From Arcanobacterium phocae (lineage in GTDB: Bacteria > Actinomycetota > Actinomycetes > Actinomycetales > Actinomycetaceae), in the NCBI RefSeq assembly GCF_018913465.1, contig NZ_JABAPM010000003.1:278536-342535 (forward strand): a stretch of 64,000 nt of DNA, written 5' to 3'. Within the stretch, counting starts at the first letter, position 1. The number at the start of each line of letters is the position of its first letter. The notes below the pieces were generated by a model. It was given only the letters and a program-made list of their open reading frames with translations. It did not search any database and was not told where the DNA came from. Shown piece after piece: positions 26,275-34,300 of this stretch. Both the position numbers and the translations under genes were made by a program.

Positions 26275-26501
26275 TTTGTTTCGATGCTTTCCACCGTGTA
26301 GTTGCCAGCTTCTGCAATAGCAGCCCGAACGTCGTCGTCGGACACCGGATTTTGCGAATCGAAGGTAACAACGGAAACTTCGCTTGGATGGAGGTCTACG
26401 TTGATGTTGGCGACGCCGGCGAGTTCGGACAACTCCTCGGTGACGTGCGCAGCGCAGTGCCCGCAGGTTAAACCAGAAACGTGAAGAGTTGTAGTAGACA
26501 T
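26271..26501 (-). CDS. copZ: Copper chaperone CopZ-like HMA protein
   Basis: 76-aa single-domain heavy-metal-associated protein. The metal motif GLTCGHCAAHV (C-x2-C) follows the first beta strand, and the rest keeps the beta-alpha-beta-beta-alpha-beta length of the family. It hands Cu(I) to the P-type ATPase encoded immediately downstream. I placed the start at 26501, where aaagga lies 6 nt upstream, instead of an ATG five codons earlier that overlaps that site. Confidence 0.92.
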   Translation of the reverse strand: MSTTTLHVSGLTCGHCAAHVTEELSELAGVANINVDLHPSEVSVVTFDSQNPVSDDDVRAAIAEAGNYTVESIETK

Positions 26502-26527
26502 AGGAAGTCCTTTCATTTTTAATTAAA

Positions 26528-26565
26528 TTGCCCCGCTACCAATCATGACACAAGTAGCGGGGCAA
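26528..26565 (-). terminator. Intrinsic terminator after the 489-aa gene
   Basis: Perfect 12-bp arms TTGCCCCGCTAC/GTAGCGGGGCAA around a 14-nt loop, followed on the minus strand by TTTAATT. It ends the upstream transcript before copZ-copA. Confidence 0.75.
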
Positions 26566-26578
26566 GAAAAGAGTGGTT

Positions 26579-28048
26579 TTATTCGTTCTCTGAAGCTGAG
26601 GAAATATTGGCGGTCAGATCAGTAGCGGCAGTTTCACGTTGTGACGCGCCAGGGCCAAATGCGCTGGTCGGAGCAGTAGGTGACAGAACCTTAGCGCTGA
26701 GCCATTCCGGCACTTCCTTGCCGCTGCGCTTGACGATCTCGAGTTCCTTGATCCACTCGGATTCTGGGACCTGATCAGCATATGGAGGCAGAGCTTTAGC
26801 GTTGAGCGAAACGGTTCCTTGTCCTTCTTTTACCGCGTGCAAGACAATAGTGAAGAACGGGCCTTCGCCAGCGGCAATCCGCAACTTCTTCAGCTGCCGC
26901 AGATAGTGCAAAATGGCGGTCGGGATGACTTTCAGGCGTGCCCCTTGGTCTTCGCTAAGCTTTGCATTGGCTTCGTAAATGACTTGGTCACCAACGATCT
27001 GAACCTGTAATGACACTTCGGTCCACGATGGCGGAGTTGTTTGGCCGAGCAGGTTAAATGTCTCCTGCACGATTGTATTTTGATCGGTGGCATCAAATGG
27101 GTCATTACGAATAGCAGTCGCTGCCGGACGATCGGTAACATCCCAAGAAACCGGGGTAGCTTCCTGCTGATTTTTGTTTTCTAAGTCTTCTGGTAATGCC
27201 AAGGCGTTATAGGTAGCACCGGCCCACCGCTGAAAATTGACGGTCGAACAGTAAGGCGCATCAGGCAACATAGAAACGATATGGAACTTGATCTCATCCT
27301 CACCGGTTGCAACCGCTCGCATCACACGAACCGGAATACCAGAAAGCTGGGCGAGTGCCAGCTGAGTGAACACATGAAGGGAATCATCGTATGCGATCCG
27401 CTTGGCCCACAGTTGGCTTTCGAGCTGTTCGAAACCATCTTCGGCTTCTGGCTGGAATGGAGCCACCATGGTGAGAGCTACTGGCTTGCCGTCAACTACT
27501 TCCACATCGCAAGGAATGTCTCCCCAGTCTCGCTTCACGAGCGCACCCGCATAAGGTGACGGGACACCAGCAGCAAATGTGCCAGTTTCGGTATTTTCCC
27601 AACCGAAAGCAATTCCGTGATAGACCCCGCGCAATTCTGGTTCAGATTCGCCAGGGGTGAAGCGCCAGAGTCGTGTGCCTATCGTGAGCCGGCACGGATC
27701 TAGTAGTAGAAGATCGGTGTGAACTCCGCCGCCTTGCGCAATGCCGGAACCATCGTAGGGAGCAAAATCAATCACGCCACCGCGAAATGCTTGTGGATGG
27801 AGTGGACCAACAGCGTGCCGAGCATGGGTGAAAGCATCGGCTGGGATATGAAGAACATCAAGGGGAGCGTCATCTCTAAACGGAGAATCTGGGTAACGCA
27901 ACTGCAACAAATCGAGGAGTGCACTCACCTCAGTCACGTCAGCAACATCGGCTGCATCAACAGCGAAACCGGCAACCAGATCATAGCCATACTTGAGAAA
28001 TGATTCGGCCTGGCTGTCTGAAACAGCCACTAAATATGTTGTGGTCAC
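26579..28048 (-). CDS. Protein of unknown function, 489 aa
   Basis: I do not recognise this protein. It has no signal peptide or membrane segment, is acidic and starts MTTTYLVAVSDSQAES. Three regions can be seen: an N-terminal part (1-130) with dispersed hydrophobics, a middle part (130-300) rich in Trp, Gly and Tyr with FRGGVIDFAPYDGSG and DLLLLDPCRL, and a C-terminal part (about 340-450) with SLQVQIVGDQVIYEANA and ILHYLRQLKKLR..EGPFFTIVLHAVKEGQG. The last part vaguely recalls the YezG/DUF600 immunity fold, but too weakly to call. The last 35 residues are Ser/Thr/Ala-rich. Start is GTG with aagggg upstream. It follows a run of four envelope genes on the same strand. Confidence 0.8.
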   Translation of the reverse strand: MTTTYLVAVSDSQAESFLKYGYDLVAGFAVDAADVADVTEVSALLDLLQLRYPDSPFRDDAPLDVLHIPADAFTHARHAVGPLHPQAFRGGVIDFAPYDGSGIAQGGGVHTDLLLLDPCRLTIGTRLWRFTPGESEPELRGVYHGIAFGWENTETGTFAAGVPSPYAGALVKRDWGDIPCDVEVVDGKPVALTMVAPFQPEAEDGFEQLESQLWAKRIAYDDSLHVFTQLALAQLSGIPVRVMRAVATGEDEIKFHIVSMLPDAPYCSTVNFQRWAGATYNALALPEDLENKNQQEATPVSWDVTDRPAATAIRNDPFDATDQNTIVQETFNLLGQTTPPSWTEVSLQVQIVGDQVIYEANAKLSEDQGARLKVIPTAILHYLRQLKKLRIAAGEGPFFTIVLHAVKEGQGTVSLNAKALPPYADQVPESEWIKELEIVKRSGKEVPEWLSAKVLSPTAPTSAFGPGASQRETAATDLTANISSASENE

Positions 28049-28130
28049 GTTTACCCCTTTGTTGGAATTCTTCTTCTAAGAATACCGGGAAGGGTAACAA
28101 ATCGGTAAATCGGCAGAGAAAAACAGGGAG

Positions 28131-28793
28131 CTATCGCTGATTCCGTTTGCGAGCCTGCAGGCGCATAATCATCCACACGATTACTGCTATAACGACGAGC
28201 CCAGCAACGATCTTCGATGCTAGCCCGACGTATTGCTCCACTAATGCCCAATTCTCGCCAAGCATAAAACCAGCACCGATGAGCGCCGTGTTCCAAATCA
28301 GCGAGCCGACCGTTGTGAGCGCAATGAACAGTGGAATATTCATTTTGATGACGCCCGCTGGAAGCGAAATAAGTGACCGGAAGATAGGTAACATTCTGCC
28401 GAAGAAAACAGCAGGACGCTCATATTTTTCGAAAAACGCTTCGGTCTTATCGACGTCGGACTCTTTCGTTAACGGCAACCAAAGCAGAAATGCCCGCGAG
28501 CGTTCGCGACCAAAAAGATAGGCGATGCCGTAGAGAATAAGCGCTCCGACGACGGAACCGATTGTGGACCATACTAGTGCGCTGCCAAATGTCAGCGAGC
28601 CCCCCTGAGATGCAGTAAAACCAGCTAACGGGAGAACAACCTCGGAGGGGATCGGTGGGAAAATATTTTCGATGGCGATAATCAAGGCAACACCAAGGCC
28701 ACCCAGCTTGTCCATTAAGTCCACCGTCCAGGCGGCGATTCCGGTTAAGTCTTGAGAATCGCCAGCTTGAGCGATTAATGCGAGAGTCAACAT
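28131..28793 (-). CDS. DedA-family membrane protein
   Basis: 220-aa DedA/SNARE-associated family protein. The family mark IENIFPPIPSEVVLPLAG is near residue 45 (the E..PPIPSE..LP pattern), and FFGRMLPIFRSLISLPAGVIKMN carries the conserved G-R-x-x-P-x-x-R-x-x-x-x-x-P-A-G. Four or more membrane segments are visible. DedA proteins transport lipid carriers such as undecaprenyl phosphate or affect membrane homeostasis. I chose the ATG at 28793: CATACT lies 7 nt upstream, and the upstream ATG at 28838 would overlap the preceding gene by 29 nt. Confidence 0.9.
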   Translation of the reverse strand: MLTLALIAQAGDSQDLTGIAAWTVDLMDKLGGLGVALIIAIENIFPPIPSEVVLPLAGFTASQGGSLTFGSALVWSTIGSVVGALILYGIAYLFGRERSRAFLLWLPLTKESDVDKTEAFFEKYERPAVFFGRMLPIFRSLISLPAGVIKMNIPLFIALTTVGSLIWNTALIGAGFMLGENWALVEQYVGLASKIVAGLVVIAVIVWMIMRLQARKRNQR

Positions 28794-28800
28794 GGGTTCT

Positions 28801-28806
28801 AGTATG
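28801..28806 (-). promoter_or_regulatory. -10 box CATACT before the DedA gene
   Basis: CATACT, 7 nt, ATG on the minus strand; no ribosome site. Supports the shorter DedA start. Confidence 0.4.
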
Positions 28807-28809
28807 GCA

Positions 28810-29211
28810 TCAGTGCTTGCCAGGAATGAGAACATCAAGAGCTGTGTTCACCACGGAAATGATGATGCCGCCCACGAGTGCCCACGCGAAACTATCAATG
28901 ATGATTCCTACTCCGAGTTGTCCCGAAATCCAGCTTGTGAGCATCAACATTGCGCCATTGACGACGACGAAGAACAATCCGAGCGTCAAAATATATATCG
29001 GCAGGGAGAAGAACTTAACGATCGGGCGCACGAATGAATTGACGATGGCCAAGATTGCGCCGGAAATAATCAGGGCAATAATTGATTGTACTTGGGGGTC
29101 AAGATTGGATAGTTGCGCAATTGTGGGCTGGCGCAAGGCAAAGCCACTGAGCAGTATGGTAACTATCCACAACGCCACAGCGTTGCATAAGATTCTCATA
29201 AGAAATTTCAT
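28810..29211 (-). CDS. YvlD-like small membrane protein (phage holin family 4)
   Basis: 133-aa protein with four membrane segments, of the YvlD/phage-holin-4 family that is common on bacterial chromosomes and is not evidence of a prophage. Marks are the N-terminal RILCNAVALWIVT, the central SGAILAIVNSFVRPIVKFFSLPIYILTLG (key part NSFVRPIVKF..LP..LTLGLF) and the late VGGIIISVVNTAL. Function is unknown; relatives belong to envelope-stress regulons. The ATG has TAAGCT 6 nt upstream. Confidence 0.85.
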   Translation of the reverse strand: MKFLMRILCNAVALWIVTILLSGFALRQPTIAQLSNLDPQVQSIIALIISGAILAIVNSFVRPIVKFFSLPIYILTLGLFFVVVNGAMLMLTSWISGQLGVGIIIDSFAWALVGGIIISVVNTALDVLIPGKH

Positions 29212-29217
29212 ACAGAC

Positions 29218-29223
29218 AGCTTA
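29218..29223 (-). promoter_or_regulatory. -10 box TAAGCT before the YvlD-like gene
   Basis: TAAGCT, 6 nt, ATG on the minus strand, with no ribosome site in between. Confidence 0.45.
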
Positions 29224-29231
29224 TCAGGTCA

Positions 29232-30008
29232 CTATGACACAAGAAGCGTTGCCATAACCGCAGCTGAAGCAACTATTTCACCAATTCCGAGCATCTTTGC
29301 ACTTATCCAGCCGTGACGAGCACCCCACCACGGAACTAGATAGGCGCGGATAGTCAACATGATCCAGATAGCTACATGCCAAGGAGATAGGTGAACGTCG
29401 TCGATAAACCAGGTTGCGATCGTAGCCAGCGCACACCAGACTAGGTGCCATCCGACTGACGCGGCTAGCCAATTTTGATGACCACGTTGGCGAATATTTG
29501 TTTTCACGTAGAAAACTGTGCCTAAAAAGTAGCCAAAAACTAATGCAGTGTGGAGCCAGACCTGATTCCACGAATCAGTGGGACCGTCGAGGGAACCGAG
29601 CTGATAGGCAACTGGAAGGAGCAGTGACGCTGCTATAACCGTCACCGTATCGTTGAGCATTGACCTATCGGCACGAATCGCCGATTGCCAAAACGTCACT
29701 GCGATAAGTGGGAGAAAAATCGGTATCCAGATCAGCAATGCTGGTTTGAGGAGCGCTAAAGCAAGGCCAAGAATTGCACAGATACCACTGTAAGTAAGGA
29801 CAGGTGGTAGATAGCGTGGTTTTCGCCGGCTACGGAGCCACAAGCCAATAGCGAAGAAATCAAAATATCCCACCCACCATAGGGTCAGTAAAATGATGTG
29901 CTGCCAGACGAAACCGCCGGCAATAATACCGAGTATTGGCGGGATAAGGATCATTGCCCAGGCCCCGTGATAATTTGGGATCCAGCGGGCTTTACGCTGT
30001 GGTGCCAT
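29232..30008 (-). CDS. YwiC-like integral membrane protein
   Basis: 258-aa YwiC-like family protein with about seven to eight membrane segments. The diagnostic N-terminal WIPNYHGAWAMILIPP pattern (WxPxxHGAWxM) directly follows a short basic start. Later, GYFLGTVFYVKTNIRQRG and the closing RHGWISAKMLGIGEI match the family layout. Its biochemical role is unknown. It begins 3 bp after the stop of the upstream gene, so the two are coupled. Confidence 0.87.
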   Translation of the reverse strand: MAPQRKARWIPNYHGAWAMILIPPILGIIAGGFVWQHIILLTLWWVGYFDFFAIGLWLRSRRKPRYLPPVLTYSGICAILGLALALLKPALLIWIPIFLPLIAVTFWQSAIRADRSMLNDTVTVIAASLLLPVAYQLGSLDGPTDSWNQVWLHTALVFGYFLGTVFYVKTNIRQRGHQNWLAASVGWHLVWCALATIATWFIDDVHLSPWHVAIWIMLTIRAYLVPWWGARHGWISAKMLGIGEIVASAAVMATLLVS

Positions 30009-30011
30009 TAG

Positions 30012-30881
30012 CTAGAACTTCCGTAGCTTTTCACGGCTCAGCTCAAATCCGTGACCGGTAAACTCTGACCAGCACGAAACCCCGGCCGCTTCGATGCTAC
30101 ATACGTAACCATTGTTAGCGAGCGTCGTTCCATACTCGTATTCAGTTTCGGCAACAACTGGTGAGGTGCAACCGCCTACTGGTTCCTCCATCGACGCATC
30201 TATCCGGAATGTAGCCGGATTCCCGTCACATTTCGCTGGTGCCGGCCATAAATACTTATTGATCGTGCAAGAAGCTCCACCCGATTCGATCGAGCAGTGA
30301 ATGTTGCGCAGTCCGGTTGTGAATCGTCCAGTTGGGATCTGAGCATCACTAGGCGCCGGATGTTGGCGACTTATCCAGTTGGCGTCTTTGACAAGTGAAT
30401 TTAACTGTGGCGGTGCTTGCGGGTCAACGAGAGCATGTTGAACTGCAAGAAGATGTGGAACGTGTTGCCGGCAGGTGCGGTTGAGCGTAGCTAGACCATT
30501 GGTGACGATTTTTTGGGTATCCTCGTTCCACTGTTTACTTGAGGTTGCTGCCAGAACAAAGTCGAAAATAGGGGTTGCGTCGGCCATCGCGTCGGCACAG
30601 GTCGACGATTCCATTGCTTGCCGTAGAGCGGAGCCATCTAGGGGAGTATTGGACGGTTCTGCTGGTTCTGCCTCTGTTGATTGTTGACTGACCACTGGCT
30701 GTGATGGTGTCTCTGCCAAGTCGCGGCCCCGGCCAATAACAGAAGTAAACAGAATAATAATTGATACGACGACGAGCACACCGAGGCTTGCAATGAAAAA
30801 GTAAACCGGCCCTTTTGATTTTGTTGCCGGTGTGGAAGATGGTGCGTCAGCTGGATCGAACTGATCGAAGTTGATCGTCAT
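30012..30881 (-). CDS. Membrane-anchored extracytoplasmic protein of unknown function
   Basis: 289-aa protein with a cytoplasmic N-terminus of about 25 residues, one membrane segment (about 28-50, VYFFIASLGVLVVVSIIILF) and a large exterior part. The exterior starts with a Pro/Ser/Glu-rich linker and continues with a region bearing spaced cysteines (SSTCADAM, NRTCRQH, IHCSIESGGASCTINK, KCDGNP, GGCTSP, YVCSIEAAGVSCW). The repeated C-x-I-E-x2-G-x2-C pattern occurs twice and suggests a duplicated small fold held by disulphides. Function is unknown. A good ribosome site (aaagggg) precedes the ATG. It heads the run of envelope genes. Confidence 0.78.
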   Translation of the reverse strand: MTINFDQFDPADAPSSTPATKSKGPVYFFIASLGVLVVVSIIILFTSVIGRGRDLAETPSQPVVSQQSTEAEPAEPSNTPLDGSALRQAMESSTCADAMADATPIFDFVLAATSSKQWNEDTQKIVTNGLATLNRTCRQHVPHLLAVQHALVDPQAPPQLNSLVKDANWISRQHPAPSDAQIPTGRFTTGLRNIHCSIESGGASCTINKYLWPAPAKCDGNPATFRIDASMEEPVGGCTSPVVAETEYEYGTTLANNGYVCSIEAAGVSCWSEFTGHGFELSREKLRKF

Positions 30882-30998
30882 ACGTTCCCCTTTATTAGCT
30901 ACCAGCTATAAAACTTTCCACGGCACACTCTACCCGATAGGCAAGCGCTACGGTATCGTTGATAGAGAAGAATACCGTATTGCGTCAAAGGAGCCGGA

Positions 30999-31748
30999 AT
31001 GATTTTTTCTCCTCATACCCGAACAGTCATTGTGCCATTGCTCGGAACCACTCCGGCTATGCTCGTTCAAGAAGCCCGTGAAGCTCAAGATGCTGGGGCA
31101 GATGTGGTGGAATGGCGCGTGGATATGTTGTTTGGTGACCACCCAAACTTCTCATTTTCAACACTCGGATCAGAGATCATCCCACAACTCATCAGTGCCA
31201 CAACACTACCGATTCTCTTAACGATCCGCACTGCGAAACAGGGTGGCGAGATCAAGGTGAGTGATGGCCGATATCGGTTGTTGCTGGCCGAGATGCTTGA
31301 CACCTTACTACAACTGCAGGTGCCAGCAGAACGAGTTGCGGTCGACATTGAATACTGGCATCGGGCAGCTCCAGATCTAGCTCGGCGAGCGCAAGAACTA
31401 GGATTCACAGTGGTGATTTCGGACCACAACTGGATGATGACCCCGGATTCAGATATTTTGCGCATCATGTTCGAAGATATGCTTGCGATCGAAGGAGTAG
31501 TGGCTAAGCTAGCGGTGGCTGCTCATAATGATGACGACGTCGATCGGTTACTTGAGGTCACCCGGAATGTCACTGCCGAAACTGGCCGGATGGTTATTTC
31601 GGTTGCGATGGGAGAACCGGGACAACGTGCCCGAATCGAAGGGTGGAAGTACGGTTCGGTAGCAACATTTGCGGCGGTATCTCGGCCTTCTGCTCCGGGA
31701 CAGCCACATATTTCTGAGGTAAAGCCAGCGCTAATTCAAGATGAGTAG
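30999..31748 (+). CDS. aroD: 3-dehydroquinate dehydratase, type I
   Basis: 249-aa enzyme of the shikimate pathway converting 3-dehydroquinate to 3-dehydroshikimate through a Schiff base. The EWRVDML segment near residue 40 carries the substrate-binding Glu and Arg, VVISDHNWM holds the catalytic His, and VAKLAVAAHN holds the Schiff-base Lys. ISVAMGEPGQRARI has the substrate-binding Arg. Length is typical for type I. Actinobacteria more often have the type II enzyme (AroQ), so this gene may be additional or a replacement. The ribosome site aaggag precedes the ATG. Confidence 0.94.
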   Translation: MIFSPHTRTVIVPLLGTTPAMLVQEAREAQDAGADVVEWRVDMLFGDHPNFSFSTLGSEIIPQLISATTLPILLTIRTAKQGGEIKVSDGRYRLLLAEMLDTLLQLQVPAERVAVDIEYWHRAAPDLARRAQELGFTVVISDHNWMMTPDSDILRIMFEDMLAIEGVVAKLAVAAHNDDDVDRLLEVTRNVTAETGRMVISVAMGEPGQRARIEGWKYGSVATFAAVSRPSAPGQPHISEVKPALIQDE

Positions 31749-31753
31749 TGTGA

Positions 31754-31788
31754 AACGTGGGTGAGTGGAAAATCCACTCACCCACGTT
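31754..31788. terminator. Bidirectional terminator between convergent genes
   Basis: Perfect 16-bp arms AACGTGGGTGAGTGGA and inverse around AAA. It serves aroD and the convergent phosphoribosyltransferase gene. Confidence 0.75.
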
Positions 31789-31805
31789 AATGAAAGTTTA
31801 TAGTC

Positions 31806-32309
31806 TTATTTGTTCGGGGTTACCGGTGGTTGGGATGACCACGGGAATACGATCCACTTATCGGTTGCCTTCCATGAGTAGTCAGGCTCGATAACGGAAC
31901 GTGGCTTATCGTAAATGACGGCCGATCGCACGTCTGCTCCAAACTCGGTGAGCATGTCGATTGCCATTTTCAATGTGCGACCTGAATCAGCTACATCGTC
32001 AACTACGAGTAGTTTCTTGCCCTTAATTGATTCGGTATCAAGGAGAGGCTCAAGTAGGACTGGGTCTGGCAATGTTTGTTCAATATCGGTATAAAATTCG
32101 ATATTCATTGCATCTGATAGTTTTGTACCCAAGGCGTAGGTTAGTGCGCCTGCTGGGAGGAGCCCGCCACGAGCAATGGCGATAATGACTTCTGGGCGAA
32201 AGCCCGAATCAGCGATGTTTTGAGCCAATTCGCGCATTGCATCGCCAAACTGGTCCCAAAGGAGAACTTCTTTTCCGGTCAAATCCGTGGTGTCTGCATG
32301 GTATGCCAT
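31806..32309 (-). CDS. Purine-type phosphoribosyltransferase
   Basis: 167-aa PRTase-fold protein. The PRPP loop is LLVVDDVADSGRTLKMA (about 97-113), and an early VIIAIARGGLLPAGAL forms the PPi loop. The closing region (KPRSVIEPDYSW, WIVFPW) fits the Gpt-like/COG2236 type, so it is likely a xanthine/guanine or hypoxanthine salvage enzyme; base specificity is not readable. The ATG has TAACAT 6 nt upstream (leaderless pattern). Confidence 0.87.
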   Translation of the reverse strand: MAYHADTTDLTGKEVLLWDQFGDAMRELAQNIADSGFRPEVIIAIARGGLLPAGALTYALGTKLSDAMNIEFYTDIEQTLPDPVLLEPLLDTESIKGKKLLVVDDVADSGRTLKMAIDMLTEFGADVRSAVIYDKPRSVIEPDYSWKATDKWIVFPWSSQPPVTPNK

Positions 32310-32315
32310 GAAACG

Positions 32316-32321
32316 ATGTTA
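32316..32321 (-). promoter_or_regulatory. -10 box TAACAT before the phosphoribosyltransferase gene
   Basis: TAACAT, 6 nt, ATG on the minus strand; no Shine-Dalgarno sequence present. Confidence 0.45.
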
Positions 32322-32494
32322 CCGCCTGACCAGCTTTTCAAAGAAATGAGTTCAGATAATGAGAGATGTTTCCCGAATTTTGGATGCAGATTTTAAAAGT
32401 GACTCAGATTATTCCGATAGCAAGTGCTTGTAATGCAGGCTTTTTGGGAAAAATATGTGTGGTTTACGGAACAAGCGGACGTATGTCCTTGAAT

Positions 32495-32513
32495 TAAGGT
32501 TAGCCTAAGCTGT
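32495..32513. promoter_or_regulatory. DtxR/IdeR/MntR-type operator
   Basis: TAAGGTTAGCCTAAGCTGT matches the 19-bp DtxR/IdeR consensus (TTAGGTTAGSCTAACCTAA) at 15 of 19 positions by eye. It lies about 85-100 bp upstream of the metal-importer operon, whose far end is flanked by a DtxR-family gene. It probably mediates metal-dependent repression. Confidence 0.75.
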
Positions 32514-32528
32514 AGTTTAGCTAACGTA

Positions 32529-32545
32529 TAAGCGACTGTCGCTTA
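32529..32545. promoter_or_regulatory. Short palindrome in the metal-importer leader
   Basis: TAAGCGA-CTG-TCGCTTA, perfect 7-bp arms, overlapping a TATAAG hexamer (32527-32532). It may be a second operator or a leader hairpin. Confidence 0.4.
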
Positions 32546-32597
32546 CCTTAGGTTTCATTGCAAGCCAAAGATATTCACAATAACGAAAGAGTTTTCT

Positions 32598-33545
32598 ATG
32601 AAGATTCGCTCCGCGATTAAAGCTGGTTTTACCGCTATTATTGCCAGTGCACTGCTTCTTTCTGGCTGTTCCTCAGCTTCGGAAGAAAAAGCCGAAAAGT
32701 CAGATAAGCAGCTGACAGTATTTGCGACAACTGGTTACATTGCAGATGCTGTCGCTAACATTGCGCCAGATGCAAAGGTCATCACCATGGTTGGTCCAGG
32801 TGGAGACCCGCACACCTACCAGCCAACTACTAAGGACATCGAAGATCTCCAAAACGCTGACGTTGTTATTTGGAGCGGTTTGCACCTCGAAGCACAAATG
32901 CTCGACAAGCTTGAATCGCTCGGCGACAAGCAGATCGCCGTTGGCAATACTCTTGATGAGAAGTACCTCTTGCCATGGCCAGAGACTGACGAAGAAGGCA
33001 ACGAACTACACGATCCGCACATCTGGAACAACCCAGAGGGCTGGTCACTAGCAGTACAAGCTGCAGCAGACAAGATCTCGGAAATCGATCCAGACAATGC
33101 TGACATGTACCAAAAGAACGTGGCCAAGTACCGCGAAGAAATCAAGACCACCGTTGCTGAAGCAAAGAAACTGCTCGATAAGGTCGCAGAACCTCGCATT
33201 CTTATCTCCGGCCACGATGCATTCAACTACTTCGGTCAGACCTTCAACCTTGAAGTTCACGCAACCGACTTTGTCTCCTCCGAAGCAAAGCTTTCCACCC
33301 AAGAAATCTCTGAGCTAGCCAAGCTCATTGCAGACAAGAAGGTTCCGGTCATCTTCCTTGACAACCTTGCCAACCCACAGGCAATCAAGGCTCTCCAAGA
33401 AGCAGTTCATGCCAATGGCTGGGACGTGAAGATTTCTGACGAAGAACTCTTCGCCGACTCCCTTGGTGCAGAAAAAGGCGTCGATACCTACCTCGGAACG
33501 CTGATGCACAACGCCAAGGCTGTTTCCGAAGCTTTGAGCAAGTGA
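32598..33545 (+). CDS. Manganese/zinc ABC transporter, substrate-binding lipoprotein
   Basis: 315-aa cluster A-I (TroA/PsaA/ZnuA-like) metal-binding lipoprotein. The signal MKIRSAIKAGF...LLLSGCSS has lipobox LSGC. Likely metal ligands are the His of GGDPHTYQPT, the His of HDPHIWNNP, a Glu near DFVSSEAK and the Asp of FLDNLANPQ. There is no His-rich loop of the ZnuA type, which favours manganese; this is inference. It is the first gene of a four-gene operon whose members overlap by GTGA or ATGA. Confidence 0.92.
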   Translation: MKIRSAIKAGFTAIIASALLLSGCSSASEEKAEKSDKQLTVFATTGYIADAVANIAPDAKVITMVGPGGDPHTYQPTTKDIEDLQNADVVIWSGLHLEAQMLDKLESLGDKQIAVGNTLDEKYLLPWPETDEEGNELHDPHIWNNPEGWSLAVQAAADKISEIDPDNADMYQKNVAKYREEIKTTVAEAKKLLDKVAEPRILISGHDAFNYFGQTFNLEVHATDFVSSEAKLSTQEISELAKLIADKKVPVIFLDNLANPQAIKALQEAVHANGWDVKISDEELFADSLGAEKGVDTYLGTLMHNAKAVSEALSK

Positions 33546-34300
33546 CAATCGAAACTCCAGCGCGCACACCGGCATGTTCAACCCAGAACATGTCGGTGTG
33601 CTACCGCGTAGATCCAGTCCTATACGGTGTCGATTTCACCGTTCCAGAAGGCGTCGTCATGGGTATCGTGGGGCCTAACGGAGCCGGCAAATCTACCCTG
33701 ATTAAAGCAATGCTAGGACTTGTTAAGCCACTAACTGGAACGGCCGAATTTTTTGGCCGACCATTAGCTCAAGTCCGGGAACGCGTTGGCTACATGCCAC
33801 AAAGCGTCAGTGTTGATTGGGACTTTCCGACGACGGTGATCGACGTCGTCACCATGGGAACATACGGGAAACTTGGCTGGCTGCGCCGGCCAGGTCGCAA
33901 AGAACGCGCACAAGCTACGGCCGCACTAGAGCAAACCGGGATTCCAGAATTAGCGAATCGACAAATCGGTGAACTCTCTGGCGGGCAACGCCAGCGGGTA
34001 TTCCTTGCACGTGCACTTGTGCAACAACCCGATATCTACTTCATGGACGAACCATTCCAAGGTGTTGATGCCAAAAGTCAACGGGCTATCGTCGATGTTT
34101 TGCACCGGTTGCGGTCCGAAGGAAAAACGGTGGTTATTGTGCACCACGATTTAGCAACCGTCGCCGACTATTGCGACTATGTCACTTTGCTCAATCGCCA
34201 AATAATCGCCAGTGGCCCATGCGAAACCACCCTAACTGACACAAATATTCGCACCACCTATCGAGTATCTGACAATGACGAGTGGGAGAACTTCGCGTGA
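33542..34300 (+). CDS. Manganese/zinc ABC transporter, ATP-binding protein
   Basis: 252-aa ATPase of the ZnuC/MntB type. Walker A GPNGAGKST, Q-loop GYMPQSVSVDWDFP (the VDWDFP pattern is typical of metal-importer ATPases), signature LSGGQRQR, Walker B IYFMDEPFQGVD and switch His VIVHHDL are present. Translation starts at a GTG overlapping the upstream stop codon (GTGA), so expression is coupled to the binding protein. Confidence 0.94.
   Translation: MTIETPARTPACSTQNMSVCYRVDPVLYGVDFTVPEGVVMGIVGPNGAGKSTLIKAMLGLVKPLTGTAEFFGRPLAQVRERVGYMPQSVSVDWDFPTTVIDVVTMGTYGKLGWLRRPGRKERAQATAALEQTGIPELANRQIGELSGGQRQRVFLARALVQQPDIYFMDEPFQGVDAKSQRAIVDVLHRLRSEGKTVVIVHHDLATVADYCDYVTLLNRQIIASGPCETTLTDTNIRTTYRVSDNDEWENFA

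Noticed and set aside
28810..29211. Holin gene as a sign of a prophage
   Set aside because: YvlD-like members of this family are ordinary chromosomal membrane proteins, and no other phage genes are near.
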